Source: Zanthoxylum bungeanum
Taxonomy: Eukaryota > Streptophyta > Magnoliopsida > Sapindales > Rutaceae
Assembly (NCBI GenBank): GCA_019454045.1
Contig: SKCR01038863.1
Coordinates: 1-64,000, forward strand
Length of the DNA: 64,000 nt
Direction: 5' to 3'
The notes beneath the pieces are model-generated. The model searched no databases, was not told the origin of the DNA, and was given only the letters and a program-made list of their open reading frames with translations. Of this stretch, positions 33,874 through 46,285 are shown one piece after another (within the stretch, counting starts at the first letter, position 1; each line of letters begins with the position of its first letter). The position numbers were made by a program, and so were the translations under genes.

Positions 33874-35619
33874 CACTCTTGTAATGCCTAGAATTTTTCT
33901 TAGGTGGTTCATTTTGTGGTGACTTTGTTTGGTGTTAAGATTAATTATATTAATGTTTAAAAAATTGGATTTAAAGCATGAAAATTGACATTTTTTTCAT
34001 TCTAGATCAGATCTGGAATAACAGTGAATATGGTGATGAAAAAAATTAAATTTATTGGATTTTTTTTGGGTGTTGGAACAATTGCTAGAAATTATTTCGG
34101 AGTTTGAATAAGCGAAAACGGCAAAAAACGGCATTACCGGGTGACTTTTGAGCCAACGTGGTGGATTGCTGGCCTGCCCAAATAGTTAATTGGTCCTGTT
34201 CAGGCAGCCATGAAACTGCCCTAATACTATTGGGGCTGACCTGGGTAGCCCTCATGTTTATTGGGTAGTCAGTTCGGTCAAAAACATGTTTTATGCCATT
34301 TTACGGAAAAACATTCCGTAAAAGTTTCGCGACGTTTCTTACTTTTTATGTCGTTATTTGATATCGAATAAATATGTTTAGGTGAAATATGAATGAATTA
34401 TTCATATTGGATATTGAATAATTCATTCGGTAATTAAAAGTTTAAAATTATGATTTCGCCCGAACCGCGCTTCCGCTGCGTCCTTCGCCCGAAACCCCAC
34501 ACAAAAATGGTATCGAAGCTGGTCTGATGATTCATCCATTACATTAGTCATGCTTGCTATATGATATATAATCCAATTTTAATGTTCGCACATGAATGTA
34601 ATCTATATGTTTCTGCATTTTTCGTTCTACGCTAACGGAAACCTAACCGAAATTTAATGGTTAAATTGAGTTAAGTTCTCTAAGGTTTAATTGAATTGTT
34701 AGAAAATGATTTAGATTAAAATTCTGCATTTGATGTAGAGCAAAGCTTCATTGAGGAATATCCCCGCTTAAAATAAAGTTGTAAAGTAATGTGTATTGGA
34801 TGCATGTTTCTTGGTCCATCTTGTCAATACGGTTTAAGGGTAAATTTTTATGGCTGCATCCGAGATCGTGCCAAAGCAGTGAGGGTGTAGTTGATAGAAT
34901 TTTATCCATGCTGGATGTATATTTGATACTAGACAAATTCAAGTGAAAGTGGAAATCCTGAACGTGCCAAAGCTGTCAGGACTACATCGGCAGCTTGAGT
35001 TTGTCATTGGCAAGTGAAGCCTTGATACGCCTCCTTGTGAACGTGCCAAAGCTGTCATAATGAGAAACGGTCAGGACCAAAACCATGAGTCACTGGTGAG
35101 TGATTGACAATGAGTTGTCTACCTAATACATATAAGTAGGCGAGATCGTGCCAAAGCTATGAGTCGAAATATATTAATGGGATCCTACTCTCACTATGGA
35201 ATTCGATTTAATTATTGAATTCTCGTTCTCCATTGGGGATTACCGTATTACGTAAAGTGGTGGGAGACAATGGCAGTGTGTAATTTTATGGAATTTGCTG
35301 CTTTTGTTTTTATTTTATTCTATATTGTTCATAGAATTATACTTCTAATCCACTGCATAGCATATTACTTGAATATGTTTTTTGACTTTACTTACGATTG
35401 CGTTTTTCTAGAATAGGTTCTAGAATGACAGTAGAATTAGATATTGTTAGATTAGTTCAAACCATCGGGAACTGTTGTTCCGATTTTCTTGAAAATCAAG
35501 ATGGTTAGTGACTTAGTTGCTAAGTCATGATAGGTAATATAAATAGATATAAATTTTAGGATATAATTTTCTAGAGAGAATAGTTTCTTTTGCAGTAAGA
35601 ATTGACTTGAATTAGTTCA
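33874..35619 (+). repeat. Tandem second copy of B's LTR end, PBS and leader
   Basis: Repeats 22580-24313 plus 33848-33873. It includes about 630 bp of the LTR 3' end, a second PBS (34508) and a second four-copy motif array (about 34864, 34960, 35040, 35147). The left joint is at TTAGTTCA/CTCTTG (33873/33874); the right end, ATTAGTTCA at 35611-35619, continues into single-copy B. Copies differ noticeably, so the event is old but predates A. Confidence 0.88.
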
Positions 35620-37249
35620 TGTCTCGAGATTCTTGACTGGCATTAGGAAAACCCTATTAGTATTTGTTTATCTTATAATGAAGTTTCTTTACTTTATTGA
35701 CTTTTAGAAGTCACGTGTCTGACACAGTTTGCTAGTCAATCATTTGTAATTGTTGTGAATAATTAAACGCAAATTATAAAGCTTAAGAAAAGAGATGTGT
35801 ATAGTTGTGTATAGAGAATATTGATTCTCACAATACGACAACTATAGGTATTGGATATTAGATCTTGCGTCTAGTTATTTAAAATAATATTTAATAAATG
35901 TTTTGATATTTGATATCAGAACTTATCACTATTTGATAGTTACTTGTTCTATATAAACAGTTGTTACATATTTTAATATCACTAGTAGTGTCATTAATGA
36001 AAAGATAAATATTAAGAAAATGTTCGGTTAACTAAATAACTTAGAACAGTGCTTTATGAGATCTTATCACATAAGCATAAGATGTTTATTATGCATGGTA
36101 AAGGATGGTCTAATACGAGATCACACCATATATCCTTATCCATTTAATGAATATTGTATTCAAGATGTGATTAAATCTCATTTAACAAATGATCGTCATT
36201 GGACCACAAGATTTATTAGACTAATACATTAGATGTATGTAGTTTAATGAATTAAAAATTGCCTTAGATAGTTTTCTTTACTCCGTAACTTAGTTAATGA
36301 ATTGTCATGACTTAGTTGTGTGTTTCTAAGAGAATATATATTGAACGTCTGGAATGGTTCGAGAACTTTCAATATGTTTCTGATGAAATACAGATATAAT
36401 ATTTTTGAATGGTTCAAAGATATTCTATTTGAAGTGTTGAAAACTATATCTTTGAAATTCATCGTGAATCTTTGAATTATTCAAAGATGTTTGATATGAT
36501 CAAACATATTAAATTAAGGCAATTAGTTTTAAAGTTATTTAATGAATGTGATTCTTATTCAATATTAAAATTCCGCGATTCTATCTTGATCGAATTTGTC
36601 AGTGAGAGTAATTGAATCTTATATGATTTGATTCGTTGATATTGAGTATTACCGAATTATTTTTCAATACTCTTGGGGTTATGATATGATATGTATAGGT
36701 AGAAAATTCGAATCTCAAAAGGTTTGAGATTTGAATCTTTCTTTTTTATAATTGTTATATAATTGAAAGTACTTGCGCCTGAGAGGTACAAGTAAAGTTT
36801 ATCATTTATTCTATTTAATAGAATATTGTATTCTATTTCATAGAATATCTTTTCTACGATTCTGAGTAATAAAACTATTTTGTTACTTGGTGTGTAACAT
36901 TAGATGTTAGCAATTGTAGAAAAGACTTGACTTATTGAAGTCAAATGTGAGAATGGGAGTGTACAAATTTCTTTCTAGTGTTGTATATCCTAACGACATT
37001 ATCATTATTAATGTAATAATGAAATGTTTCTGAGGTAAGAGGTTTACCTAAGTCTTCTTTTCTCTGTGAAAGCAGTGGGAGTAGTCTCTGATATATTTGA
37101 TATAAAGTTTTATATATGATATAAGACTAAAAGACTTGTGAGAAACTCCCATTGGTCGTGCATTAGATATGATCTAATAAAGGACATAGTAAGACTATCT
37201 GTATGACAGTTAGTTTAACTGTTTGACAGTTAGTGTGTCTATTATATAT
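35620..37249 (+). pseudogene. B internal region, decayed
   Basis: Very AT-rich with no usable frame. By position it should hold gag to RT, but it is shorter than in D, so large deletions are likely. I could not identify domains here. Confidence 0.45.
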
Positions 37250-37989
37250 AGAATTTATCTTTCGTAAATGATGATTCCTTTGTCGAAAGAGAAATTGATT
37301 AGAATGTCTAGTCAATCTGATGCATCATATGATGATTGCGTAATGAATCCTATATTATGTGCGATTAAAGATATCAATTTAATCGTAGTTATTACAAGTT
37401 ATTTTGATATGTTGCAGACCATATGATGGATCTTGAAACATGTTCTTTGTTATCTTAGAGATATTAAGAATGAGTTTCTTATTCATTGAGAATTTAGTCT
37501 GCAACCATAAGGTCAGATTAGTTTTGATCCTAATTATGACATTAGATGGTCTATGTCATATAAAGTCAGAAAAGATGCAGTGGGAGTGTCACTGTTGATT
37601 TTACTAAACTAGTGGAATCAGTTGCAACTTATAAAGTATTGACTTATGAAGTTGCATAGTGACCCTATAGATTAGAAGTTTTCATATTAGTGTAGTGTTT
37701 TCGGTTGTCTCATAGTATTTGGATTTGATCTCTAAATACATAGACAACTCAGTAGCTATAGCATAATACTGATATAGCATCTGAGTCATATTGATGTGGA
37801 ATTTGGATTCTACAAAATATGAATGATGCTGGCTAAGGAAAATGAGTGAGTTTGTTGGACGGACTCAATTTGTTAAAGCGGGCTTAATTATTGTTGCCTA
37901 CCTCTTGAGTGTTAGGTGAGCTCTTGAGGGCCATTGGTATGTGATACACATTGAGATGAGTATATGATACCGTGGATTGGCACTAGAGC
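37250..37989 (+). pseudogene. B RT/RNase H remnant
   Basis: Plus strand, readable in patches: C-A-I-K-D-I-N-L-I-V-V-I-T-S near 37357-37400 (the family's C-T-R-P-D-I-x-L-A-V block) and W-I-L-K-H-V-L-C-Y-L-R-D-I-K-N-E-F-L-I-H at 37428-37487 (the I-L-K-Y-L-R-x-T-K-D block). Frame broken between and after them. Shows B is copia, plus-oriented. Confidence 0.75.
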
Positions 37990-38002
37990 AAGTGGGAGAA
38001 AT
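37990..38002 (+). other. Polypurine tract of B
   Basis: AAGTGGGAGAAAT directly before the right LTR start TGTTAGGG. Confidence 0.85.
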
Positions 38003-38843
38003 TGTTAGGGTTGGTGCTCAGAGTGCCAATCCGGATCGTATTTATGTCTGATTCATAAATACGAACAATTTATTTTTCCATAATATTACTTATTTAATGG
38101 TAGCACATCTTGTCTTTTATACACATATTCGATCTAATTGCGATTAGATTGAAACTAAATCTGATTTAGTGATACGTGTATATTAGATAAAGACCCTAGG
38201 ATTTACAACGTAGTGCGCAGTTACAACATAGTTTGTAATTGACATTAGGAAGCGTCACTATAAGTTGTATATCCTTAAATAAAGTTCCTAGTCAAGATTT
38301 ACTAACAAGGGTCGGTTAGTAAAATCCGCAAAGACCAATACATGTCGTATATCATGACTTGGTCTGATGGTTTATCCCAATGAACCATGAGTCTCAGGAG
38401 ACTCGTATAGACATGTAGGTGTTTATTTGATAAACACTGAACGACTCACTGAATATTTCCTAATAGATGGTACACCAACGTCAAAAGGAATCTTCTCGAG
38501 TTGAGCGAGCATAGTGGTTCTTCGACTTGAGATACCACTGTGGATATATGAGTTATCACCAACACTTTGTTGGCAGTCACGTCACCAATCTATTTAAATC
38601 AGACCTCCGCCTATTCGTTGGGTGTGGACAGATGCTCATGATATCTTGTGCGTATCAAGATAGAATCCGTCAGTCCTCTGTAAAAGGCATAGGCATCCTA
38701 CACATGTTTGCGATCTAGTAAATCCATTGCCGTGGTATAACTTCGGAAACTAGTTCCGAGTGTTATTTAGAGATCGTAAATTTGAAAGTCGACTATATTA
38801 TACCATACAGATTTGAATTTCTTATCTATATCCCAGGTATAAT
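38003..38843 (+). mobile_element. Right LTR of B, cut by element C
   Basis: TGTTAGGGTTGGTGC..., matching the left LTR from 20678 to about 21530, then broken at TCCCAGGTATAAT where C's LTR begins. The rest of this LTR is not in the window. Confidence 0.9.
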
Positions 38844-40731
38844 TGTTAGTGTCCTAGACATGCCAAGGATCTCTAAATCATGATTTGTGTGTAAATTAAC
38901 TATGTAAGTTTGCGGAAAGAACTTACATAGATCGGTTTGGATTATGGAAGCTCCAAGCTTTTGTTTTGAATTCCAAACTCAATGGTGAGTTTCCCTATCA
39001 CCTTCAAAGACTCACAAAGTGCTAGCAATGCTTGAAATTTTGCAACAAAATTTCCAACGAAGAAATATGAGTTCACGGCAATGTGAAGGGAGGAGGAAGA
39101 GAGAGTTTTTGATATTTTTTGTTTTCCAAAAACTAATGCCAAAGTTGACTTTCAAAAAGTGTGTATATCTTTTCCAAAAAGCAAACTAAGTGTGTTGGAA
39201 GAAAAAAATGCATTAAATGCATCCAACCACTTCCATCAACTAATGATTAGTGATGTAAGTTAGTGAGTCCCACCAATTTAAATTCAAAATTCAAGTTGGC
39301 TTACACAACACACTTTGGGCCCGGATTCGTTTAATCCGACTAAATGAATTTTCCGTTGCTAAATAATTAAATCCAATTTAATTAAATAATAATACCTCAC
39401 AAAATTATTATGAAAGTCGCTTATGAATCAATTCCAAATTTATTCGTTCGCTTGAATTAAAATACAATTTTAATTCCGTATTGAAATTCAATTTCAATTA
39501 ATATATCTGATATATTATTTTAGCCCAAATAAATAAATTAAATAGAAAAATCCAATTTAACTATTAAATTTATTTTACCAATTAATTCCAAATTAATCGC
39601 GTTCTCTCTTCTAGATGAATTTAATCTGAGATAAATTTTTGCCGTAATTAATCCCAGATTAATTTTCTCTCTGATAATTAATCCTAAATTAATTTTGTTC
39701 GAGTCAAATGTCATTGGTGAATCTTTGGGAAGCGACCCAAGAGATCCCTGGATATGTTGGCAGTAAATCTGGTTGTCAGACTATCTGACACGTGCGTACC
39801 GCGTACCACGTTCTCACCGATTAACAAGACATGGTTGGCTTCTAGCAAAGCATCGTGCCTACCATATTCTCCATAAATATTCAACGCGGAATATATAATC
39901 TGTATCAGGCATATTATATTATGTATTGCGTAATACGATCAAGTATCGGATGTCACATACTAGGCCTATGGCTGGAATTGTGTCTGCCCCGTACGAAGCA
40001 TATATCGGATCACTAGCAACTAGTCTCTGTAATCGGATAATCATGACCTAGTCATACTATCCCGATAGCTGCAGCATTTAAGAGTACTAGTTTTGTATCC
40101 TGCGTGATCATCATCTCCATATGACTGAAGTGATACTTCCATCTTGACATCACACCCAATACACTACGATTCTCAGTAAACCCAGAAGAGGCGTACACAG
40201 AACCTGTTAAAGCTCCAAAACCAAAGTATACTGATTGTTGCAAGTATTAGCGATGCAAGTCTCAGGTTAAGACCACATACACCTACCCTGATTCGGATTC
40301 CCATAAACATTTAGTCATACTACCAATGGGATTCTGAGGGGTCTATCCATAGCGAAGCTGTTCCCGGTCCAACGGCTAACAGAACATCTTATCACACTTG
40401 CATAAGTATCCAATACTTAAACATATGAGAACTATCCTGTTAAGCTTCCATAATGCGCACAAGTGTAATACTAGTTTATTCTGTATTATCGATGTCAAAT
40501 CTCGATAATACTATGACTATGGATATTTAATGATTAAACCGTTCGTGGATTAATGATGTATCATATCTTATTAATCTGGTACTAACTATATGGACTTTTA
40601 TCATTTATATATATCCAAGTAATCCAATTACAAAATGATAAAAGAGCAATTTCCTTTATCACATAGTTAATTTGTGCAAAAACACCATGTCTTTTACAAA
40701 TAGTGATGCTATGGGTCATAATTGTCCAACA
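38844..40731 (-). mobile_element. Left LTR of copia element C
   Basis: TGTTAGTGTCCTAG...TTGTCCAACA, 1888 bp, minus orientation, same group as A, E, F and G. It lies in B's LTR, with no B sequence seen on the other side in this window. Confidence 0.9.
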
Positions 40732-40895
40732 ATCTCCCACTTGGCTCATAGCCAATCAATCAAGTATCTAACACCTGAACAATATACATGTCGCTCAAAC
40801 TTTTGCTGAGATATAGCTTTCTGTCAGCGGATCTGCAAGGTTATCATCTGATGCGATCTTTTCGATCTTCACATTGCCACGATGTGTGATCTCAC
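40732..40895 (-). pseudogene. C polypurine tract and RNase H C-terminus
   Basis: ATCTCCCACTTGG (PPT complement), then the RNase H tail on the minus strand, colinear with 58091-58254 of F. Cut by G; it resumes at 50977 with the region corresponding to F from about 58255. CTCAC at 40891-40895 is the duplicated target. Confidence 0.88.
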
Positions 40896-42846
40896 TGTTA
40901 GACATTATGACCCATAGCGTCACTGTTTTGTAAATGATATTGTATTATTGTACAAAACTAACTATGTGATAATGAAATTGCCTTTTTCGTTTTGTAAATT
41001 ATTTACTTTGATATATTAATGGCAAAAGTCCATATGATTAGTTCCGTATTGAGATGATATGAGACAGTATCAATATAAAAGGTTTAATCATTAAATATCC
41101 CTAGTCGGAGTATTATCGAGATCGGACATCGATAAGGCGGAATAGACTAGTATTGCACTTGTGCGCGTTGTGAAGGCACAACGGCATAGTTCTCATATAT
41201 TTAAGTATTGGATACTTATGCAAGTGCGATAGGAGGTTGTGTTTTACCGATGGTACGGAAAACAGCTTCGCTCTGGATAGACCCCGCGGAATCCCATTGG
41301 TAGTATGTCTGCGTGTCTATGGGAGGCCGCATCAGGGTAGGTGTATATGGTCTTAACCTGAGACTTGCATCGCTAGTACTTGCGACAATCGGTAAACTTT
41401 GGTTTTGGTGGTTCGGGGCTTTAACCGGTTCTGTGTACGCCTCTTCTGGGTTTATCGAGAATCGTAGTGTACTGGATGTGATGTCAAGATGGAAGTATCA
41501 CTTCAGACATATGGAGATGATGATCACGCAGGATACAGAACTAGTACTCTATAAAAGGTTGCAACCGTCGGGACAATATGACCAGGTCAGGATTGTCCGA
41601 TTTAAAGAGACTAGTTGTTTGATGTCCGATATATGTTTCGTACGGGGCAGACACATTTCCAGCCCCAGGCCTAACATGTGATCGTCCGATACTGGATCGA
41701 TGTACGCGATACTACGGTATACTACGCTTGATAAAGATCTAATATTCCAATAAGAATATTTCTGGAGAATTGGGTAGGCATGGCGCTTTGCTATAAGCCA
41801 ACCATGTCTTGTAAATCGGTAAAAACGTAGTACGAGGTACGTACGTGTTCGGATTATCCGACGACCGTATTTACTGCCAACATATCCGGAGATCTCTTGG
41901 GTCGCTTCCTGAAGATTCACCTATGATGTTTGATTCGGACTTTATTAATCTTGGATTAATTGCAGAGAAACTTTATCTTGGATAAAATGCCTAATTAGGA
42001 GATAGAACGATTAATTTGGAATTAATCGATAAAATAATATATTCGATATATTAGACGAAATTAGATTTCGACGCGGAATTAAAATCGGATTTTAATTCGG
42101 GCAAACGAATTAATTTAGAATTAATTCGTTAGCGATGTTAATAGTAATTTCGCTAGGCATAATTATTTAATTTACGTCGCGACGGAAATTCGTTAATTCG
42201 GAATTAGCGAAACCGAGCCCGAAAGTGTTTGCGGACACATTCGTATTTTGAAACGAGTGGGACCCGCAAGTCACATCGCGAAGTCTCATCACTTGACATG
42301 ACTAGTTGATGGATGTCACAAGTCACCTTTATTGAGTGACACATTGTCACTGTTCACGATGTAAGTAGGTGAGGCCATTTAATGGCTTTTTGGAGGGAAA
42401 ACGTTTTTGACCTTTTTGGAAAAGGCATTTACCAAATATTTTTGGTAATAATTACATCTCTCTCTCTCTTGGTTTTTAAGAAAAATTAGAAAGAGAAATT
42501 GATAAGGAATACAAAAAGCCTTCTCTCCATTTTCTTCTTGCTCACGCCGTGAGCTTCGTTTGGCAAGAAAAAATTGTTTTTTCATTCTCTCCATTTGCTA
42601 GCACAATGAAGGATCAAAGGAGGTGATAGGGAAACAACCTTGGAGCTTGTAATAATAAAAGGCTTGAAGCTACTTCTTCGTTTCTTCTTGGCCGAAAGTT
42701 TCCACCTTGAAGACTCAAGGATTTTCTTCATCATTTTTCGTCACAAGCTTTGTAAGTATGATTCCGCCATGCTTCAAGCTTTGCATGTATAAATCGTGTG
42801 TTTCATTGGCCTATACTTTCTTTGGGACTAATAATAGAAACCTACA
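40896..42846 (+). mobile_element. Left LTR of G
   Basis: TGTTAGACATTATG...GAAACCTACA, 1951 bp. The ORF at 41313-41681 in plus, and its minus-strand neighbour, have counterparts in the other LTR and in A, C and F LTRs; they reflect LTR identity, not protein coding. Confidence 0.95.
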
Positions 42847-42847
42847 A

Positions 42848-42861
42848 TGGTATCATGGAGC
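42848..42861 (+). other. Primer binding site of G
   Basis: TGGTATCATGGAGC, 1 bp after the LTR. It matches the tRNA-iMet complement TGGTATCA-GAGC with a 2-base insertion. Confidence 0.75.
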
Positions 42862-42890
42862 CATGTTTAAGCATGAAATACATTAGGTTA

Positions 42891-43192
42891 GTTTGGGTAA
42901 AATTGATTGAAGCATGTTCTTGTGAAATTTGATGATTAAGTATGCTTATATGTATGTAATATGATGTTATACATGATCAATTTTGAGAAAAATGCATTGG
43001 ATGATTTTTCCCCAAAATTGTTGCTTTGGCCGAATATGGAGGTTTGGGTAAAATTGATTGAAGCATGTTCTTGTGAAATTTGATGATTAAGTATGCTTAT
43101 ATGTATGTAATATGATGTTATACATGATCAATTTTGAGAAAAATGCATTGGATGATTTTTCCCCAAAATTGTTGCTTTGGCCGAATGTGGAA
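42891..43192 (+). repeat. 151-bp perfect-looking tandem duplication in G leader
   Basis: Units 42891-43041 and 43042-43192, starting GTTTGGGTAAAATTG and ending in TTGGCCGAAT(A/G)TGGA. Essentially identical, so recent. Confidence 0.9.
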
Positions 43193-44395
43193 GTCCTTCC
43201 ACTGGATTGGAATTTTTTTTGTGTACAAGTTCATTAGATGACTTAAAATATATACGGGATGTAGATTAGTGATTCAATCGGATTGAAAAACAAATCGAAC
43301 CAAAAAATCTTTCTTGGCCGAATGCAATATGACATGTTAAAGGACTTGTTTTTTTTTTGTTCAAATAAATGTTGGACATGTGTTTTGAACAAGTGATGAT
43401 TAATAAATTAAATTGGTGTTTTGGAAATATTTGGTTTAATGAATAATCATGGATTTACACTTTAATTAATTGAATTTTAAAATTTGGAATATTAAAATTT
43501 AATTAATGGGCTTTAATGTTTAATTGGGCCTTATGGGCTTGAAATTGATTTTATGGCATTTAAGGGTGATTCCTTATTTGGGCTTGGTAATTGGGTTTGA
43601 CCCACATTGACCAAAGCCCAAGCCTTAATAAATCAATTGAAAGCCCATCGGACTTTAATTAAACAAACATTAGATGTTAGTTGGGCTTGGAGACCCAATT
43701 AGATTAGATTTAGAATCTAATTCTTTAAAGCACATTAAAAGTGTAAACATTTAATTTGGAATTAAATAAATTGAATTAGTATGAATACGACTTAAATTGG
43801 ATTTAACGAGTAGTTCGATATAATTCGTGAATTCGTACCTTATGTACTTATTCTCAAACGAGTTGGACTCGCGTAAAATCAAACCGTTGTTTGAACATTG
43901 GATGATCACTAAACAAAGACTAATTAATTGATTAGATTGGTTGTAAAGCATGTCTTGATTGAATATATATGTATGTAATGAATGAATAGTGTATATCGGA
44001 TGGATATTAGAAGGGAAGGGTAATTTTTGAAATTATTGTAATTTAGAATTTATAATTGGACCTGCGTGTCCAGCCTTATCTCTTTTATCTCTTTGTATTC
44101 TCTTCTCACCTAATTCCCCTCAATGTAAATGAGGTTTCTCTTGTGTATTATATAATTGGGTAGAAGTAGAATAGTGCTAGCGGGGAGAGGAAAGGAGTGA
44201 TTTGTTCTAGGAACAAGTTGTTTTTTATATATCCATCCGTATATCACTATTAATTTACTTTACGCGCTTTATGATGTTTTAGAAGCATGCTTAAGGGTGT
44301 ATGATGATGAGACCTAACAAAGATAATAATTGGTTGCCAATTACGCAAAAATCCCTCAATCTATATTAAGCGATTATCCTTCCGTTGAATGATTC
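43193..44395 (+). other. G leader, middle part
   Basis: No gene. AT-rich with repeated GGGCTT/GGGCCTTATGGGCTT words (43505-43690), matched by inverted counterparts in A's and F's leaders. Confidence 0.6.
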
Positions 44396-44417
44396 TTGTT
44401 CAAGATCCAAAATTGGC

Positions 44418-44806
44418 ATTGGTTTGTTGGCCAAAGTCAAGACCTTTGTCAATTGAGGATGTACTTGAATCATGAGAGTTTTGTTCCACATCGGTGTCTT
44501 GTCCAAGTTATGATTTGTTGGCCAAAGTCAAGATCACTTCTTGTCAATGACATTGATTACGAAACTTTCCTTGTCAATGGGTCCCGCTTAACTGGAATCA
44601 TTAGGTTTGTTGTGCCAAAGCCAAGGCCTAGATGATTCGGAGGATATGGTTAGGAAAATGTATTAGATACATTGGCATAAGTAATGTACATATGTTTTGG
44701 ACTTGGATGTCCACCTAACCGGATCTAGGAATTGGATGGGATCCAATTGATCTTTGAGATCTACCTAGTTAAATAGCATACAGCTTGTTGGCCAAAGTCA
44801 AGGTTG
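44418..44806 (+). repeat. Leader motif array of G
   Basis: TTTGTTGGCCAAAGTCAAGA (about 44422), TTTGTTGGCCAAAGTCAAGA (about 44516), TTTGTTGTGCCAAAGCCAAG (about 44606), CTTGTTGGCCAAAGTCAAGG (about 44786). The palindrome TTGGCCAA lies between TTTG/CTTG and CAAG, giving a possible small stem with a self-complementary loop. The array ends about 260 bp upstream of gag. Confidence 0.88.
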
Positions 44807-45064
44807 TGTGTTATTTAACGGGATTCTAGCCCACTCGGAAATAGGATTTCCCGAGTTCTCAACAGAGGTTAGAGACTTGATGAAAATAGTGGGAGGCTAG
44901 TATTGAATTTGCAATTTCGTTCAGATATTAGCCTTACGCGTCTTTCAAAATTATTTCGTCTATTTATTAAAATTAGTTGGACTAATACATTGTTATTTTT
45001 TCTTGTAACAGTTTGACTGTACCCATTTTATCGTTAACTAGATAGTTGGACTATTGTAGTTGAG

Positions 45065-45900
45065 ATGGCAAGCAAAGGAAATGTCTGAGACATCATCGTG
45101 GGTGACAATGTCTTTAAGGGCACAAACTTCGCTGATTGGGAAATGAACCTAAGGATAGTCCTTGGGGCTGAGAGATGCTGTACACTATACAGATACCTCT
45201 CCCGCCTAAGCCCACTGACCCACTTGAGCTGGAGTTATGGAAAACTCACAGCGATGATTGTGACACAGCTCAGGCTACTATGTTAGCTTCGACGACTCAG
45301 CACTTTCGTCGCCAGAATAGGGACTTGGATCCTTATAACATGATGGCTAGACTGAGAGATCTCCACCGCACCAACAAGCGGATGGAGAGGTACGAGTTGG
45401 TGAAGAAACTCTCTTCCGCGCCCGAATGACTGAAGGCGCATCAGTTGAGGCCCACGGGACTCAAATGATCGCCGATATTGATGAGTTGGCCAATATGGGA
45501 ATAGTCTTGGAGGCTGAGCTGACCGTAGATTTGATCTTACAGTCACTTCCTGATTCTTGGAAACAAATCATAATCAACTACAAGTTGATGAACACGGATG
45601 ACTCTCTTGGAGAACTGTTATCCATCTTGAAGGAGTCTAAAAAAGAACTCCATAAAAGGGGCAAGCGCGAGGCGCACTATGCATCGACCTCTCAGGGGCC
45701 AAGGGCTGGGCCCAAAGCAACTGGAGGGGTGAGGAAGAAGAAACATAAGAACAAGGGTAAAGGCAAGTTGACAAAAGCTTCTGGGAAGCCAAGGAACAAA
45801 TCTCAAGATTCTGCCTCAACTGCGGCAAGAAGGGTCACGGAAATGTGACTGCCGAATGGGCAAGGGACACAGGGAGGATATCAAGGCAGGCAAGGCACTA
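45065..45900 (+). pseudogene. Copia gag (element G)
   Basis: ATG 45065, with a stop at codon 8. Then V-F-K-G-T-N-F-A-D-W-E-M-N-L-R-I-V-L-G, a frameshift near 45175, H-F-R-R-Q-N-R-D-L-D-P-Y-N-M-M-A-R-L, a 2-base insertion near 45412, and from 45426 a 140-codon open stretch with L-I-L-Q-S-L-P-D-S-W and a Lys-rich tail. The zinc knuckle C-L-N-C-G-K-K-G-H begins near 45812 in another frame and loses its last Cys. Layout equals F's gag. Not functional. Confidence 0.88.
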
Positions 45901-46285
45901 GCCTCTGGTATGTTTGTTATTGAGAAAAATATGACTAACTTCTAGTTTTAAAAATTGGATTTTTGATTCTGGTTGTGCTGCTCATATATGTACTGATTTG
46001 CAGGATCTGCAGAATAGCAGGATGCTGGCTTCAGGGGAGGTTGATCTATGAGTCGGAAACGGAACTCCAGTTGCTGTTTTGGCTGTAGGGACTTTTGTTT
46101 TGAATTGCCCTCAGGGCATGCACTTAAACTTTTGAACTGTTATTATATACCTAGTTTGACTAGGAATATCATATATGTATCTTTGTTAACCCAGCATGGG
46201 TACACTTTGTATTTAGAAACAATGGTTGTTATTTATATAAAGATGATGCAGAAATTTGCACTGCCGTTGCAAATAATGGCCTTTA
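45901..46285 (+). pseudogene. Copia aspartic protease (element G)
   Basis: W-I-F-D-S-G-C-A-A-H-I-C-T-D at about 45957-45998 gives the D-S-G active-site motif. V-G-N-G-T-P-V-A-V-L-A-V-G-T follows after a stop at about 46049. It cleaves Gag-Pol in active relatives. The motif is intact, the frame is not. Confidence 0.8.

Noticed and set aside
41313..41681. 122-codon open frame in plus and 123-codon frame in minus (41549-41920)
   Set aside because: Inside G's LTR, and altered by indels in the second LTR copy; no domain or codon signature.
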